Below are positions 1-7,663 of a stretch of DNA of 64,000 bases, piece after piece. This DNA comes from Komagataeibacter sp. FNDCF1 (GTDB lineage: Bacteria > Pseudomonadota > Alphaproteobacteria > Acetobacterales > Acetobacteraceae). The position numbers and the translations under genes were made by a program. Below the pieces are notes generated by a model. That model was not told where the DNA came from. It did no database searches and saw nothing but the letters and a program-made list of their open reading frames with translations. The stretch lies in NCBI RefSeq assembly GCF_021295335.1, contig NZ_JAIWOT010000001.1:1955001-2019000 (forward strand), written 5' to 3'. Within the stretch, counting starts at the first letter, position 1. Every line of letters starts with the position of its first letter.

Positions 1-59
1 GCGGGTTCAGCCAGAGCATCGGTGGAAAACCGTGACAGCAGAAGGTCGAGCGATGTCAT
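1..59 (-). CDS. Nitroreductase-like protein, N-terminal fragment
   Basis: Reading leftward from an ATG at 59, the frame stays open to the window edge and gives 19 residues beginning [19 protein letters not shown]. An AAGGG ribosome-binding site lies about 9 bases upstream of this ATG, at 69-73 on the plus strand. The pattern DLLLSR-S---L-EP is typical of the first helix of nitroreductase-family flavoproteins, which bind FMN and reduce nitro compounds or quinones with NAD(P)H. The gene diverges from hisB across about 180 bases that presumably hold both promoters. Only the N-terminus is visible, so the family call is an inference from a short match; most of the gene lies outside the window. Confidence 0.45.
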   Translation of the reverse strand, partial: MTSLDLLLSRFSTDALAEP

Positions 60-242
60 ATGGTCGTGCCCTTGATCGGTTATGGCGGCTGCCCGCTGAC
101 AGTCGGAGCCTGCACGGCGCGAGCAATGGCACGCCACCATGCAGCAGATGCCACGTCATGCCAATATCCACCCGGCCATGCACAATGCCGGGGCGCGGGA
201 TCGGTATGGATTCCGGCTTCCGGCTTCTATAGAAGGGGGAAC

Positions 243-839
243 ATGAATACCCCGCGCACAGCCACGGTCCACCGCGCCACCAGCGAGACCGACATTACCG
301 TCACCATCAACCTTGATGGCACGGGCCAGACCCGCATCGATACCGGCATCGGTTTTTTTGACCATATGCTGACCGCGCTCGGCCGCCACAGCATGTGCGA
401 CCTGACGGTTACGGCCAGGGGCGACCTGCATATCGACTACCACCATACGGTGGAGGATACCGGAATCGCCCTGGGCAAGGCCTTTGCACAGGCCATTGGC
501 GACAAGCGGGGCATCCGCCGCTACGGCAGCGCCACCGTGCCGCTGGACGAGGCGCTGTGCGAAGCCGTGGTCGACATCTCCGGCCGTCCTTTCCTGGCCT
601 GGTCGGTCACGTTCGGGCGTGACAAGATCGGGGAGATGGACACGGAACTGTTCGAGGAATTCTTCCGTGCCTTTGCCATGAGCGCCCTTGTCACCCTGCA
701 CGTGATCCAGCGCGCGGGGCATAACTGCCACCATATTGCCGAAGCCGGCTTCAAGGCGCTGGCCCGCGCCCTGCGCGCCGCCAGCGAGCCCGACCCCCGC
801 GCGGGCGGCATCATCCCCTCCACCAAGGGCAGCCTGTGA
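243..839 (+). CDS. hisB: Imidazoleglycerol-phosphate dehydratase HisB
   Basis: This 198-residue protein is the usual length of the monofunctional enzyme, with no attached histidinol-phosphatase domain. It dehydrates imidazole glycerol phosphate in cytoplasmic histidine synthesis. Metal-binding motifs are visible: FFDHML at 38-43, HHTVED at 67-72, and the histidine cluster H160 and HH 163-164. The frame is open further upstream, but the ATG at 243 has a strong AAGGGGGA ribosome-binding site just before it and begins the conserved protein, so I chose it. The gene opens a six-gene histidine cluster, and its stop overlaps the next start by four bases (GTGA). Confidence 0.97.
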   Translation: MNTPRTATVHRATSETDITVTINLDGTGQTRIDTGIGFFDHMLTALGRHSMCDLTVTARGDLHIDYHHTVEDTGIALGKAFAQAIGDKRGIRRYGSATVPLDEALCEAVVDISGRPFLAWSVTFGRDKIGEMDTELFEEFFRAFAMSALVTLHVIQRAGHNCHHIAEAGFKALARALRAASEPDPRAGGIIPSTKGSL

Positions 840-1222
840 CCTTCTATTCCGCCCTGCTGCCACCTAGGCACGGGCAGGCCGATGGACCTGCCGGATGGCC
901 GGTCATGGTCGCCTGCCGCATGTCGTGGCTGGTGCTGGCATGCGGGTGGCTGGGGCTGTTGCTGCGGGGCTGTCCGGTCAGCGGGCTGCTGGCTGGGGGG
1001 TGCTGCATCCTGCTGCGCCATGTGCTGCCGCTCTCCGTTGCCCTGCCGGTTCTGGCCGGGGGGCACCTGTTCCTGGCGCTGAACGCGCCGCAACTGCGAG
1101 AGTGGGAGCTGCGGCTGCGCGGCTACCGGCCGGCATCCGGCGTTTATGCAACGGACCCGAAGGGCGCCCTGCTGCGCTGGATGGACCATGACCGGTCCCG
1201 TTCCCTTTCTTCTGTATCATGA
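836..1222 (+). CDS. Small membrane protein, DUF2628-like, between hisB and hisH
   Basis: This 128-residue protein starts with GTG at 836, overlapping the hisB stop, and its own stop overlaps hisH (ATGA). Residues about 25-80 are strongly hydrophobic and Leu/Gly/Cys-rich, predicting two or three membrane segments. They are followed by a soluble tail containing [11 protein letters not shown]. That tail resembles the end of DUF2628 proteins, which alphaproteobacteria often encode between hisB and hisH. The family call is inferred from position and this tail. Its function is unknown, but tight coupling on both sides shows that it is translated with the histidine genes. Confidence 0.7.
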   Translation: MTFYSALLPPRHGQADGPAGWPVMVACRMSWLVLACGWLGLLLRGCPVSGLLAGGCCILLRHVLPLSVALPVLAGGHLFLALNAPQLREWELRLRGYRPASGVYATDPKGALLRWMDHDRSRSLSSVS

Positions 1223-1911
1223 GGCATCCCATGCCCGCGCCTTCTTCTACGCAATCCATCGTGGTGATCGACTATAATGGCGGCAACCTTGCCTCCGCCG
1301 CCCGCGCCCTGACCCGGGCGGCGCACGATGGTGGCATTGCCGCCACCGTCACCATAACGGCTGACCCGCAGGCGGTGCGCGACGCCGACCGGATCGTGCT
1401 GCCCGGCCAGGGCGCCTTTGCCGACTGTGCTGCGGGACTTGCCGCCCGGCCCGGCCTGCGCGACGCCATTGTGGAGGCCACGGATGAAGGCACCCCCTTC
1501 CTGGGCATATGCGTTGGCATGCAGCTTATGGCCGAACGTGGGCGCGAGCATGGCGTGACCGCCGGCTTTGGCTGGATCGCGGGGGAAATCACACTGATGG
1601 ACGCCCCCGGCCTGCGCCTGCCGCAGATGGGGTGGAACCAGCTTGCCTTCACCCCCGGCGCCCATCCGCTGACGGACGGGCTGGACGCAGATGCCCACGG
1701 CTACTTCGTCCACTCCTTTGCACTGGGGGGATATGACGCGGCCGACATGGTGGCCACGACCGATTACGGTGGCACGGTCCCCGCCATCGTGGCGCGCGGC
1801 AACCGCGCGGGCACGCAGTTCCATGTGGAAAAAAGCCAGAAGGTGGGCCTGCGCATCCTGTCCAACTTCCTGCGCTGGACACCAGCCCCCCTGTCGGCCG
1901 GCAGATCATGA
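1219..1911 (+). CDS. hisH: Imidazole glycerol phosphate synthase, glutaminase subunit HisH
   Basis: This class I glutamine amidotransferase supplies ammonia to HisF, which forms imidazole glycerol phosphate and AICAR. The nucleophile lies in GICVGMQ (Cys about residue 98). The histidine and glutamate partners are in YFVHSF and in FHVEKSQK near the C-terminus, and the oxyanion region includes LPGQGAF. The length of 230 residues is slightly above the usual 200-215. The ATG at 1219 forms an ATGA overlap with the preceding stop; an in-frame ATG at 1231 would shorten the protein by four residues and cannot be excluded. The gene overlaps the following GNAT-HisA frame by four bases. Confidence 0.96.
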   Translation: MRHPMPAPSSTQSIVVIDYNGGNLASAARALTRAAHDGGIAATVTITADPQAVRDADRIVLPGQGAFADCAAGLAARPGLRDAIVEATDEGTPFLGICVGMQLMAERGREHGVTAGFGWIAGEITLMDAPGLRLPQMGWNQLAFTPGAHPLTDGLDADAHGYFVHSFALGGYDAADMVATTDYGGTVPAIVARGNRAGTQFHVEKSQKVGLRILSNFLRWTPAPLSAGRS

Positions 1912-3260
1912 CACGCCCCGGCATTCCTACGGCGGTTCTTCTGGCCGAACGCCTGCAGGCGATGCATGAGGACGACCTGCATGCCCTGTGTGACGCCACA
2001 AACGCCGCCATCCTGGACGGCGGCGGCTTCGGCTGGCTGGCCCCGCCCCCGCGTGAGACGCTGGAACGCTACTTCCGCGGCGTGCTGCTGGTGCCCGAAC
2101 GCCAGATGTTCGTGGCGCGCCTCGATGACATGATCGTGGGTTCCGCCCAGCTTGTCCGCCCCCCGCGCAATAACGAAGCGCAGGCGATGAGTGCGACACT
2201 CATGCACTTCTACATCGCACCCTATGCGCGCGGGCTGGGGCTGGGCCGCCTGCTGCTGACCGAAGTGGAAAACTGCGCGCGCAGCATGGGCTACCAGATC
2301 ATCAACCTCGATGTGCGTGAAACCCAGGCGGAAGCCGTGCGGCTGTTCCGCAGCAGCGGATTCCACCACTGGGGCACCCACCCCAGCTATGCCCGCACGG
2401 ACGGCCGTACCGTGCGTGGCCTGTTCTTCACCAAGCGCCTGCAGGCGGACGAGCGGATCGTACCCGCCCACCCGCAGGATGCCGCAACCCCCATTCCTGC
2501 AGCAGGACATGCCCCCGTGACCGGACACAGCCTGACACTCTATCCCGCCATTGACCTCAAGGACGGCCACTGCGTGCGCCTGCGCCGGGGCGAGATGGAC
2601 AACGCCACAATCTATTCCGATGATCCCGGTGCGCAGGCGCGGGCGTGGATCCACGCCGGATGCAGCTGGCTGCATGTGGTTGACCTCAACGGCGCCTTTG
2701 CCGGGCGTTCCGCCAATACCGAGGCGATCGAGGCGATCATCGCCAATGCCTCCGTGCCGGTGCAGCTGGGCGGTGGCCTGCGTGACCTCGAAAGCATCGG
2801 CAAATGGCTCAATGCCGGGATCAGCCGTGTCATCCTGGGGTCCATCGCGGTCAAGAACCCCGAACTGGTGCGTGAAGCCTGCCGCCTGTTCCCCGGCCGG
2901 ATCGTGGCGGGAATCGATGCCCGCAGCGGCCAGGTCGCAACCGAGGGCTGGGCCGAGACATCGGAGATGAAGGCCGTGGAACTGGGCCTGCGCATGCAGG
3001 ATGCCGGTGTGGCCGCCGTCATCTTTACCGAGATCAGCCGCGACGGCATGCTGACAGGCATCGATATCGAACAGACATCCGACATGGCCAACGCGCTGTC
3101 CATCCCGGTCATTGCCAGCGGGGGCGTGGGCAACCTTGGCCATCTGGAAGCCCTGCGCGCGGCCACGGCACAGGCGCCGGGAATCGAGGGCGTGATCGTG
3201 GGCCGCGCGCTGTATGACGGGCGCATCGACCTGGGTGATGCGCTGCGGGTTCTGGGCTGA
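1908..3260 (+). CDS. hisA: GNAT acetyltransferase-HisA fusion frame (ProFAR isomerase)
   Basis: A single 450-residue frame holds two proteins. Residues about 1-180 form a GNAT N-acetyltransferase domain, with [18 protein letters not shown] as the acetyl-CoA-binding region and [11 protein letters not shown] as the usual C-terminal motif. A Pro/Ala-rich linker follows, and from about residue 204 there is a complete HisA beta/alpha-barrel starting [15 protein letters not shown]. HisA isomerises ProFAR to PRFAR. No stop separates the halves. HisA could also start internally at GTG 2517, preceded by AGCAGGA at 2501-2507, giving a normal 247-residue enzyme. Whether the cell makes a fusion, a separate HisA, or both cannot be decided from sequence. 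The HisA assignment is secure; the acetyltransferase substrate is unknown. Confidence 0.9.
   Translation: MTRPGIPTAVLLAERLQAMHEDDLHALCDATNAAILDGGGFGWLAPPPRETLERYFRGVLLVPERQMFVARLDDMIVGSAQLVRPPRNNEAQAMSATLMHFYIAPYARGLGLGRLLLTEVENCARSMGYQIINLDVRETQAEAVRLFRSSGFHHWGTHPSYARTDGRTVRGLFFTKRLQADERIVPAHPQDAATPIPAAGHAPVTGHSLTLYPAIDLKDGHCVRLRRGEMDNATIYSDDPGAQARAWIHAGCSWLHVVDLNGAFAGRSANTEAIEAIIANASVPVQLGGGLRDLESIGKWLNAGISRVILGSIAVKNPELVREACRLFPGRIVAGIDARSGQVATEGWAETSEMKAVELGLRMQDAGVAAVIFTEISRDGMLTGIDIEQTSDMANALSIPVIASGGVGNLGHLEALRAATAQAPGIEGVIVGRALYDGRIDLGDALRVLG
2501..2519 (+). promoter_or_regulatory. Candidate internal ribosome-binding site and GTG start for HisA
   Basis: AGCAGGA at 2501-2507 lies nine bases before an in-frame GTG at 2517-2519. 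Translation from this GTG would give [14 protein letters not shown], the normal N-terminus of stand-alone HisA. A nearby ATG at 2509 is out of frame and stops after three codons. This is the site that decides whether HisA is made free or only fused to the GNAT domain. Confidence 0.45.
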
Positions 3261-4021
3261 TGCTGAAGCTGCGCGTCATCCCCTGCCTGGACGTGAAGAA
3301 TGGCCGGGTGGTCAAGGGTGTGAACTTCGTCTCGCTGCGCGATGCGGGCGACCCGGTGGAACAGGCCGCCGTGTACGATGCGGCGGGGGCGGATGAACTG
3401 ACCTTCCTCGACATCACCGCCAGCAACGAAAACCGTGATACCATCCTTGATGTGGTCAGCCGCACGGCGGAACGCATCTTCCTGCCGCTTACGGTGGGTG
3501 GTGGCGTGCGCACCACCGATGACATGCGCCGCCTGCTGCTGGCGGGTGCCGATAAATGCGCCATGAACTCGGCCGCCGTCTCGCGGCCCGAACTGGTCAG
3601 TGAGGCCGCGCAGAAATTCGGCAGCCAGTGCGTGGTCGTGGCCATTGACGCCCGCAGCGACGGCCATGGCGGGTGGGAAGTCTATACCCATGGCGGGCGC
3701 ACCCCCACCGGGCGCAACGTGATAGACTGGTGCCGGGAAGTGGCCGAGCGGGGTGCGGGCGAAATCCTGCTGACCAGCATGGACCGTGACGGCACGGGCA
3801 AGGGTTTTGACCTGGACCTGCTGCGCGCGGCAAATGCCGCGGTGCGCATTCCCATCGTGGCCTCGGGCGGGGTGGGCGAGCTTGAGCACTTTGTCGAAGG
3901 CGCGCGGGCGGGGGCGACCGGCCTGCTGGCCGCAAGCGTGTTCCACTTTGGCCAGTTCACCATTCCACAGGTCAAGCAGGCGCTGGCGGCAGCCGGCCTG
4001 CCGGTCCGGCAGACGGACTGA
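3260..4021 (+). CDS. hisF: Imidazole glycerol phosphate synthase, cyclase subunit HisF
   Basis: This 253-residue beta/alpha-barrel is the cyclase partner of HisH. The catalytic aspartates are visible in [14 protein letters not shown] (Asp11) and in [10 protein letters not shown] (Asp about 130), and the phosphate-binding loops are VGGGVRT and ASGGVGE. The start ATG shares one base with the stop of hisA (TGATG), so the two are translationally coupled. Length and order after hisA are typical of alphaproteobacterial histidine operons. Confidence 0.97.
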   Translation: MLKLRVIPCLDVKNGRVVKGVNFVSLRDAGDPVEQAAVYDAAGADELTFLDITASNENRDTILDVVSRTAERIFLPLTVGGGVRTTDDMRRLLLAGADKCAMNSAAVSRPELVSEAAQKFGSQCVVVAIDARSDGHGGWEVYTHGGRTPTGRNVIDWCREVAERGAGEILLTSMDRDGTGKGFDLDLLRAANAAVRIPIVASGGVGELEHFVEGARAGATGLLAASVFHFGQFTIPQVKQALAAAGLPVRQTD

Positions 4022-4052
4022 TCCCTTCATTCGAGCCTATCGGAGCCTTGTC

Positions 4053-4463
4053 ATGGCCAAGACAGAAAAATCCCGCAAGAACGCCCCGGCCAAGTCCGCC
4101 ACTCCCCCGAAGCCCGAGGCCGTGGGCCCCGCCACCCCCGATGTGCTGGACCGGCTGTTCGCGGTTGTGGAATCCCGTCGCGGCACCGATCCGGCCATCA
4201 GTCATTCCGCCCGGCTTCTGGCACGCGGGCGGCGCAAGATCGCGCAGAAATTCGGTGAGGAAGCCGTGGAATGCCTGATCGAGGCAGTCGCCGGCAACCG
4301 CGACGAACTGGTCAGCGAAAGTGCGGACGTACTCTACCACCTGATCGTAATGTGGGTGGATGCAGGTGTGAAACCGGCCGAGGTCTGGGCCGAACTGCTC
4401 CGGCGCGAAGGCACCAGCGGTGTTGCCGAAAAAGCTGCCCGCCCGCGCGACCCGCTGGCCTGA
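4053..4463 (+). CDS. hisE: Phosphoribosyl-ATP pyrophosphatase HisE
   Basis: HisE hydrolyses phosphoribosyl-ATP to phosphoribosyl-AMP, the second step of histidine synthesis. The MazG-like helical core carries [14 protein letters not shown] and [13 protein letters not shown], which hold the acidic metal ligands. The protein is 136 residues, longer than the usual 105-110, because of a Lys/Ala/Pro-rich extension over residues 1-35. The ATG at 4053 follows a GGAG-type site at about 4042. A monofunctional hisE separate from hisI is normal for this group. HisI is not in the window. Confidence 0.95.
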   Translation: MAKTEKSRKNAPAKSATPPKPEAVGPATPDVLDRLFAVVESRRGTDPAISHSARLLARGRRKIAQKFGEEAVECLIEAVAGNRDELVSESADVLYHLIVMWVDAGVKPAEVWAELLRREGTSGVAEKAARPRDPLA

Positions 4464-4491
4464 CCCCACCACCGCCGACAGGAGAACACCC

Positions 4492-4869
4492 ATGGCCGTA
4501 AGCGGCATTGGTCCATACGACCCGCAGAACATCTTTGCCCGCATCCTGCGCGGCGAAGTGCCGTGCAAGAAGGTATATGAGGACACATACGCCCTCGCCT
4601 TCCACGACATTGCCCCCAGGGCCCCGGTGCATGTGCTGGTGATCCCGAAGGGAGCCTATGTCTCCTTTGCCGATTTCAGCGCCAAGGCGAGTGAGGCGGA
4701 AATCACGGGCTTCATCCGTGCCGTGGGCACGGTTGCGCGTGACCTGGGGCTGGAGGCGCCGGGTTACCGGCTCGTCTCCAACACCGGGGCCGAGGGCGGG
4801 CAGGAAGTGCCACATTTCCATGTACACCTGTTTGGTGGGCGTGCGCTTGGATCCATGCTGCCGGGCTGA
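4492..4869 (+). CDS. HIT-family nucleotide-binding protein (HinT-like)
   Basis: This 125-residue histidine-triad protein contains HFHVHLFGGR, with H108, H110 and H112 forming the signature that hydrolyses AMP-linked substrates. The N-terminus NIFARILRGEVPCKKVYED is the usual HinT-like opening. The start ATG at 4492 has AGGAGAA upstream at about 4481. It sits 28 bases after hisE and is likely the last gene of the histidine transcript, an arrangement seen in other alphaproteobacteria. The exact substrate is not known. Confidence 0.93.
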   Translation: MAVSGIGPYDPQNIFARILRGEVPCKKVYEDTYALAFHDIAPRAPVHVLVIPKGAYVSFADFSAKASEAEITGFIRAVGTVARDLGLEAPGYRLVSNTGAEGGQEVPHFHVHLFGGRALGSMLPG

Positions 4870-4879
4870 TCTGGTAAAC

Positions 4880-4965
4880 TGTTGAAAAAATAATGGAAGT
4901 TTCCGGGTGCCGCCTTTTTTAAAAAAGGCGGCATTCTTATCAAGCTTTTTGTAAAAAGCTTGACC
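4880..4965. repeat. Dispersed palindromic repeat, copy 1 (double stem-loop)
   Basis: This AT-rich segment lies between the convergent HIT and ABC transporter genes. It contains a perfect 24-base palindrome at 4909-4932 (GCCGCC, six T, six A, GGCGGC) and a second hairpin at 4940-4963 with 11-base arms around a GT loop. The same consensus, a CTGTTGAAAAA-like edge, then CCGGGTGCCGCC, then an AAGCTTTTT hairpin, recurs near 24090-24184 and 29510-29604. It could act as a bidirectional terminator. Confidence 0.7.
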
Positions 4966-4977
4966 AAAAACCCTTTG

Positions 4978-6762
4978 CTACAGGGACTGCAGTTCGAACA
5001 GCCCGCGATACAGTCCCCCTTCGCGTGCCATCAGGGCGGCATGGGTGCCATCCTCGCACACCTGGCCATGGCGGAACACGATGATCCGGTCCAGCCCCAT
5101 GACGGTGGAAAGCCGGTGGGCGATGACCAGCACGGTGCGCCCCGCCATCAGCCGCTCCATAGCTTCCTGCACCAGCATTTCGGAACGGGAATCGAGGCTG
5201 GAGGTCGCCTCATCCATGATCACGATGCGCGCATGGCTCAGGAACGCGCGCGCAATGGCGATGCGCTGCCGCTCCCCGCCCGAAAGCTTGACCCCACGTT
5301 CCCCCACCATGGTAGCGTAGCCACGCGGCAGGCGGTTGATGAAGTCCGCCGCATTGGCCTGCCGGGCGGCATGAGCAATTTCCGCCATCGTGGCGTCGGG
5401 GCGGCCATAGGCAATGTTTTTCGCAAGGGACCGATGGAACAGCAGCGGCTCCTGCGGCACGATGGCGATCTGCGCACGCAGGCTGGCCTGCGTGACTGTC
5501 GTGATGTCGGTGCCATCGATGGTGATGCACCCTGCCTGCACATCATAAAGCCGCTGCAGCAGCCGCGTCAGCGTGGTCTTGCCCGAACCTGACGGGCCGA
5601 CAAGCGCCACCCTGCTGCCCGGCGCGATATCAAGGTTCAGGTCATCGAATAGCACGCGCCCGTGCTGGCGCACATACCCGAAGCGCACGTGACTGAAGCG
5701 GATATGCCCCCGTGTCACCCGCAGGCTGCCCGCGCCGGGCTGGTCCGTCACGGCGGAGCGCATGCTGAACAGGCTGACCAGTTCCTCCATTTCGTTGACC
5801 GAACGCTGCACGACCGAAATCTGCTGCCCGATATCGCGCAGGTAGCCCTGGATCACGAACATCATCGTCAGCACATAGGCCACATCCCCCGGTCCCGCGC
5901 GGCCCCGCATCCACAGCAGCGCCACACCCGCGATCAGCGCCATGCGCATGAACAGGGCCGCAAGGTTCTGCAGGTTGGCGCTGTTGGTGCCGCGCAGCCA
6001 TGAACGCACCATGCGCCGCCGCCACCGTCCCGCCACCCATGCCAGCCGCGCGTCCTCCCGCGCTTCGGCCCCGCTGGCCTTGACCACGGCATTGCATGTC
6101 ACGGCATCGGACAGGGTGGCCCCCATGCGGGTATCCCATGCATTGGCCAGCCGGGCGGACGGGGCGACGTAACGCAGGGTCAGCACGACCGACAGGCAGA
6201 CCAGCGCCACGGACCCCACGGCCAGCACCACCCCCATCAACGGCCAGTGAACGGCCAGTACCGCAGTGGTGGCGCACAGCACGATCCCCTCGGGCACCAG
6301 CATCAGCAGCACGGTATCACCCAATGTATCGACCGCCCCCATGCCCCGCGTGATCCGCCGTACGGTGGAGCCCGCGAAATTGCTGGCATGCCATTCGCTG
6401 GAAAAGCGCTGCACGCGGGCAAACGCCTCCGTCACGATGCCGGTCATGACGCGGGATGTCATGTGCGAGATGGCAACATAGGCCGTGCGCCGGGCCACGA
6501 TGCCAGCCATGCCCAGTCCCGTCAGCCCCGCCACGTCCCACATTGCGCCACGCACGCCAGCCGTGGTGGCGGGACGGGAAACGTCATCCACCAGCCAGCC
6601 CGCCAGCAGCGGCATCGTCACATCCGCAACCGTGGCCACGGCAATGCCCGCCAGCGTCCACGCCAGAAAGGCGGGCTGGGCCCGCCAGCGACGCCATACA
6701 AACCCCAGAACGGCGGAAAATTCATGTCGCCCCGATGCCGGGCGGGAGAAAAAGGATGCCAT
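4978..6762 (-). CDS. ABC exporter, fused permease and ATPase (MsbA-like)
   Basis: This half-transporter of about 594 residues has a six-helix export domain over residues about 15-310 and an ATPase domain over about 345-590. Walker A is GPSGSGKTT (about 389), the signature is LSGGERQRIAIARA (about 493), Walker B is IVIMDEATSSLD, and the switch histidine is in VIAHRLS. It would act as a homodimer in the inner membrane exporting a lipid, peptide or drug. I chose the ATG at 6762 (MASFFSRP). In-frame starts at 6792 and 6804 (GTG) would add 10-14 residues, and none has a convincing ribosome-binding site. The gene converges on the HIT gene across the repeat. Confidence 0.9.
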   Translation of the reverse strand: MASFFSRPASGRHEFSAVLGFVWRRWRAQPAFLAWTLAGIAVATVADVTMPLLAGWLVDDVSRPATTAGVRGAMWDVAGLTGLGMAGIVARRTAYVAISHMTSRVMTGIVTEAFARVQRFSSEWHASNFAGSTVRRITRGMGAVDTLGDTVLLMLVPEGIVLCATTAVLAVHWPLMGVVLAVGSVALVCLSVVLTLRYVAPSARLANAWDTRMGATLSDAVTCNAVVKASGAEAREDARLAWVAGRWRRRMVRSWLRGTNSANLQNLAALFMRMALIAGVALLWMRGRAGPGDVAYVLTMMFVIQGYLRDIGQQISVVQRSVNEMEELVSLFSMRSAVTDQPGAGSLRVTRGHIRFSHVRFGYVRQHGRVLFDDLNLDIAPGSRVALVGPSGSGKTTLTRLLQRLYDVQAGCITIDGTDITTVTQASLRAQIAIVPQEPLLFHRSLAKNIAYGRPDATMAEIAHAARQANAADFINRLPRGYATMVGERGVKLSGGERQRIAIARAFLSHARIVIMDEATSSLDSRSEMLVQEAMERLMAGRTVLVIAHRLSTVMGLDRIIVFRHGQVCEDGTHAALMAREGGLYRGLFELQSL

Positions 6763-6961
6763 TGCCAACGCGCCATGATGCAGGAAAACCATGCAACCGG
6801 CCACGAATGAGGGCGGGGCCGCACGGGGCTGGAACGACTACCCTTCGCCTGCTCCGCATGCAAGGCCGGTGATCCGGAACGGGAATGCCCCGGCGGGTGA
6901 TTTACACGGACCACCCCCACGCCGCACAATGCAGCGCGCATCCACCCGCAGCGAGTAGCCC

Positions 6962-7660
6962 ATGAAAACCCCCGCCCGCCCCCACAAACCCGCACGCCGC
7001 GCCATGACGCTGGCGGAAGTCCGTGCCTTCGTCAGCCTGCTGGCCACCGCCAACCCCGATGCGCGCAGCGAACTCGACTTTGTTGATGACTATACGCTGC
7101 TGGTCGCCGTGGTACTGTCCGCGCAGGCAACCGATGCCTCGGTCAACAAGGCGACCGTAGCACTGTTCCGTGATGCCCCCACCCCGCAGGCCATGGTCGA
7201 ACTGGGGGAGGAAAAGGTGGGAGATCACATCCGCACCATCGGGCTGTGGCGGACCAAGGCACGCAATGTGGTCGCGCTCTCGCGCCAGCTGATCGACCGT
7301 TTTGACGGCAGGGTGCCCTATGACCGCACGGCGCTGGAATCCCTGCCCGGCGTGGGCCGCAAGACGGCAAACGTCGTGATGAATGTCGCCTTTGGTGACA
7401 GCACCATGGCGGTCGATACCCATATCTTCCGCATCGGCAACCGCACGGGTCTGGCGCCGGGGGCAACCGTGCGCGCGGTGGAGGACCAGCTTGTGCGCCG
7501 CATTCCCGCCGACATGCTGCGCCCCGCCCATCACTGGCTGATCCTGCACGGGCGCTACATCTGCAAGGCCCGCAAGCCCGAATGCTGGCGCTGCCCCGCC
7601 TTTGATCCCTGCCAGTACCGCCTGAAAGCCGACATCCGCGCCGAAGCGCCTGCAGGCTGA
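6962..7660 (+). CDS. nth: Endonuclease III (bifunctional DNA glycosylase/AP lyase)
   Basis: This 232-residue base-excision-repair enzyme removes oxidised pyrimidines and cleaves the abasic site. The helix-hairpin-helix is LPGVGRKTANVVMN with catalytic Lys about 134, and the catalytic Asp about 152 lies in AVDTHIF. The iron-sulphur cluster ligands C201, C208, C211 and C217 fit the C-x6-C-x2-C-x5-C pattern. It is transcribed divergently from the ABC exporter and ends only three bases from the convergent comEC stop, so no separate terminator fits there. Confidence 0.97.
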   Translation: MKTPARPHKPARRAMTLAEVRAFVSLLATANPDARSELDFVDDYTLLVAVVLSAQATDASVNKATVALFRDAPTPQAMVELGEEKVGDHIRTIGLWRTKARNVVALSRQLIDRFDGRVPYDRTALESLPGVGRKTANVVMNVAFGDSTMAVDTHIFRIGNRTGLAPGATVRAVEDQLVRRIPADMLRPAHHWLILHGRYICKARKPECWRCPAFDPCQYRLKADIRAEAPAG

Positions 7661-7663
7661 ACC

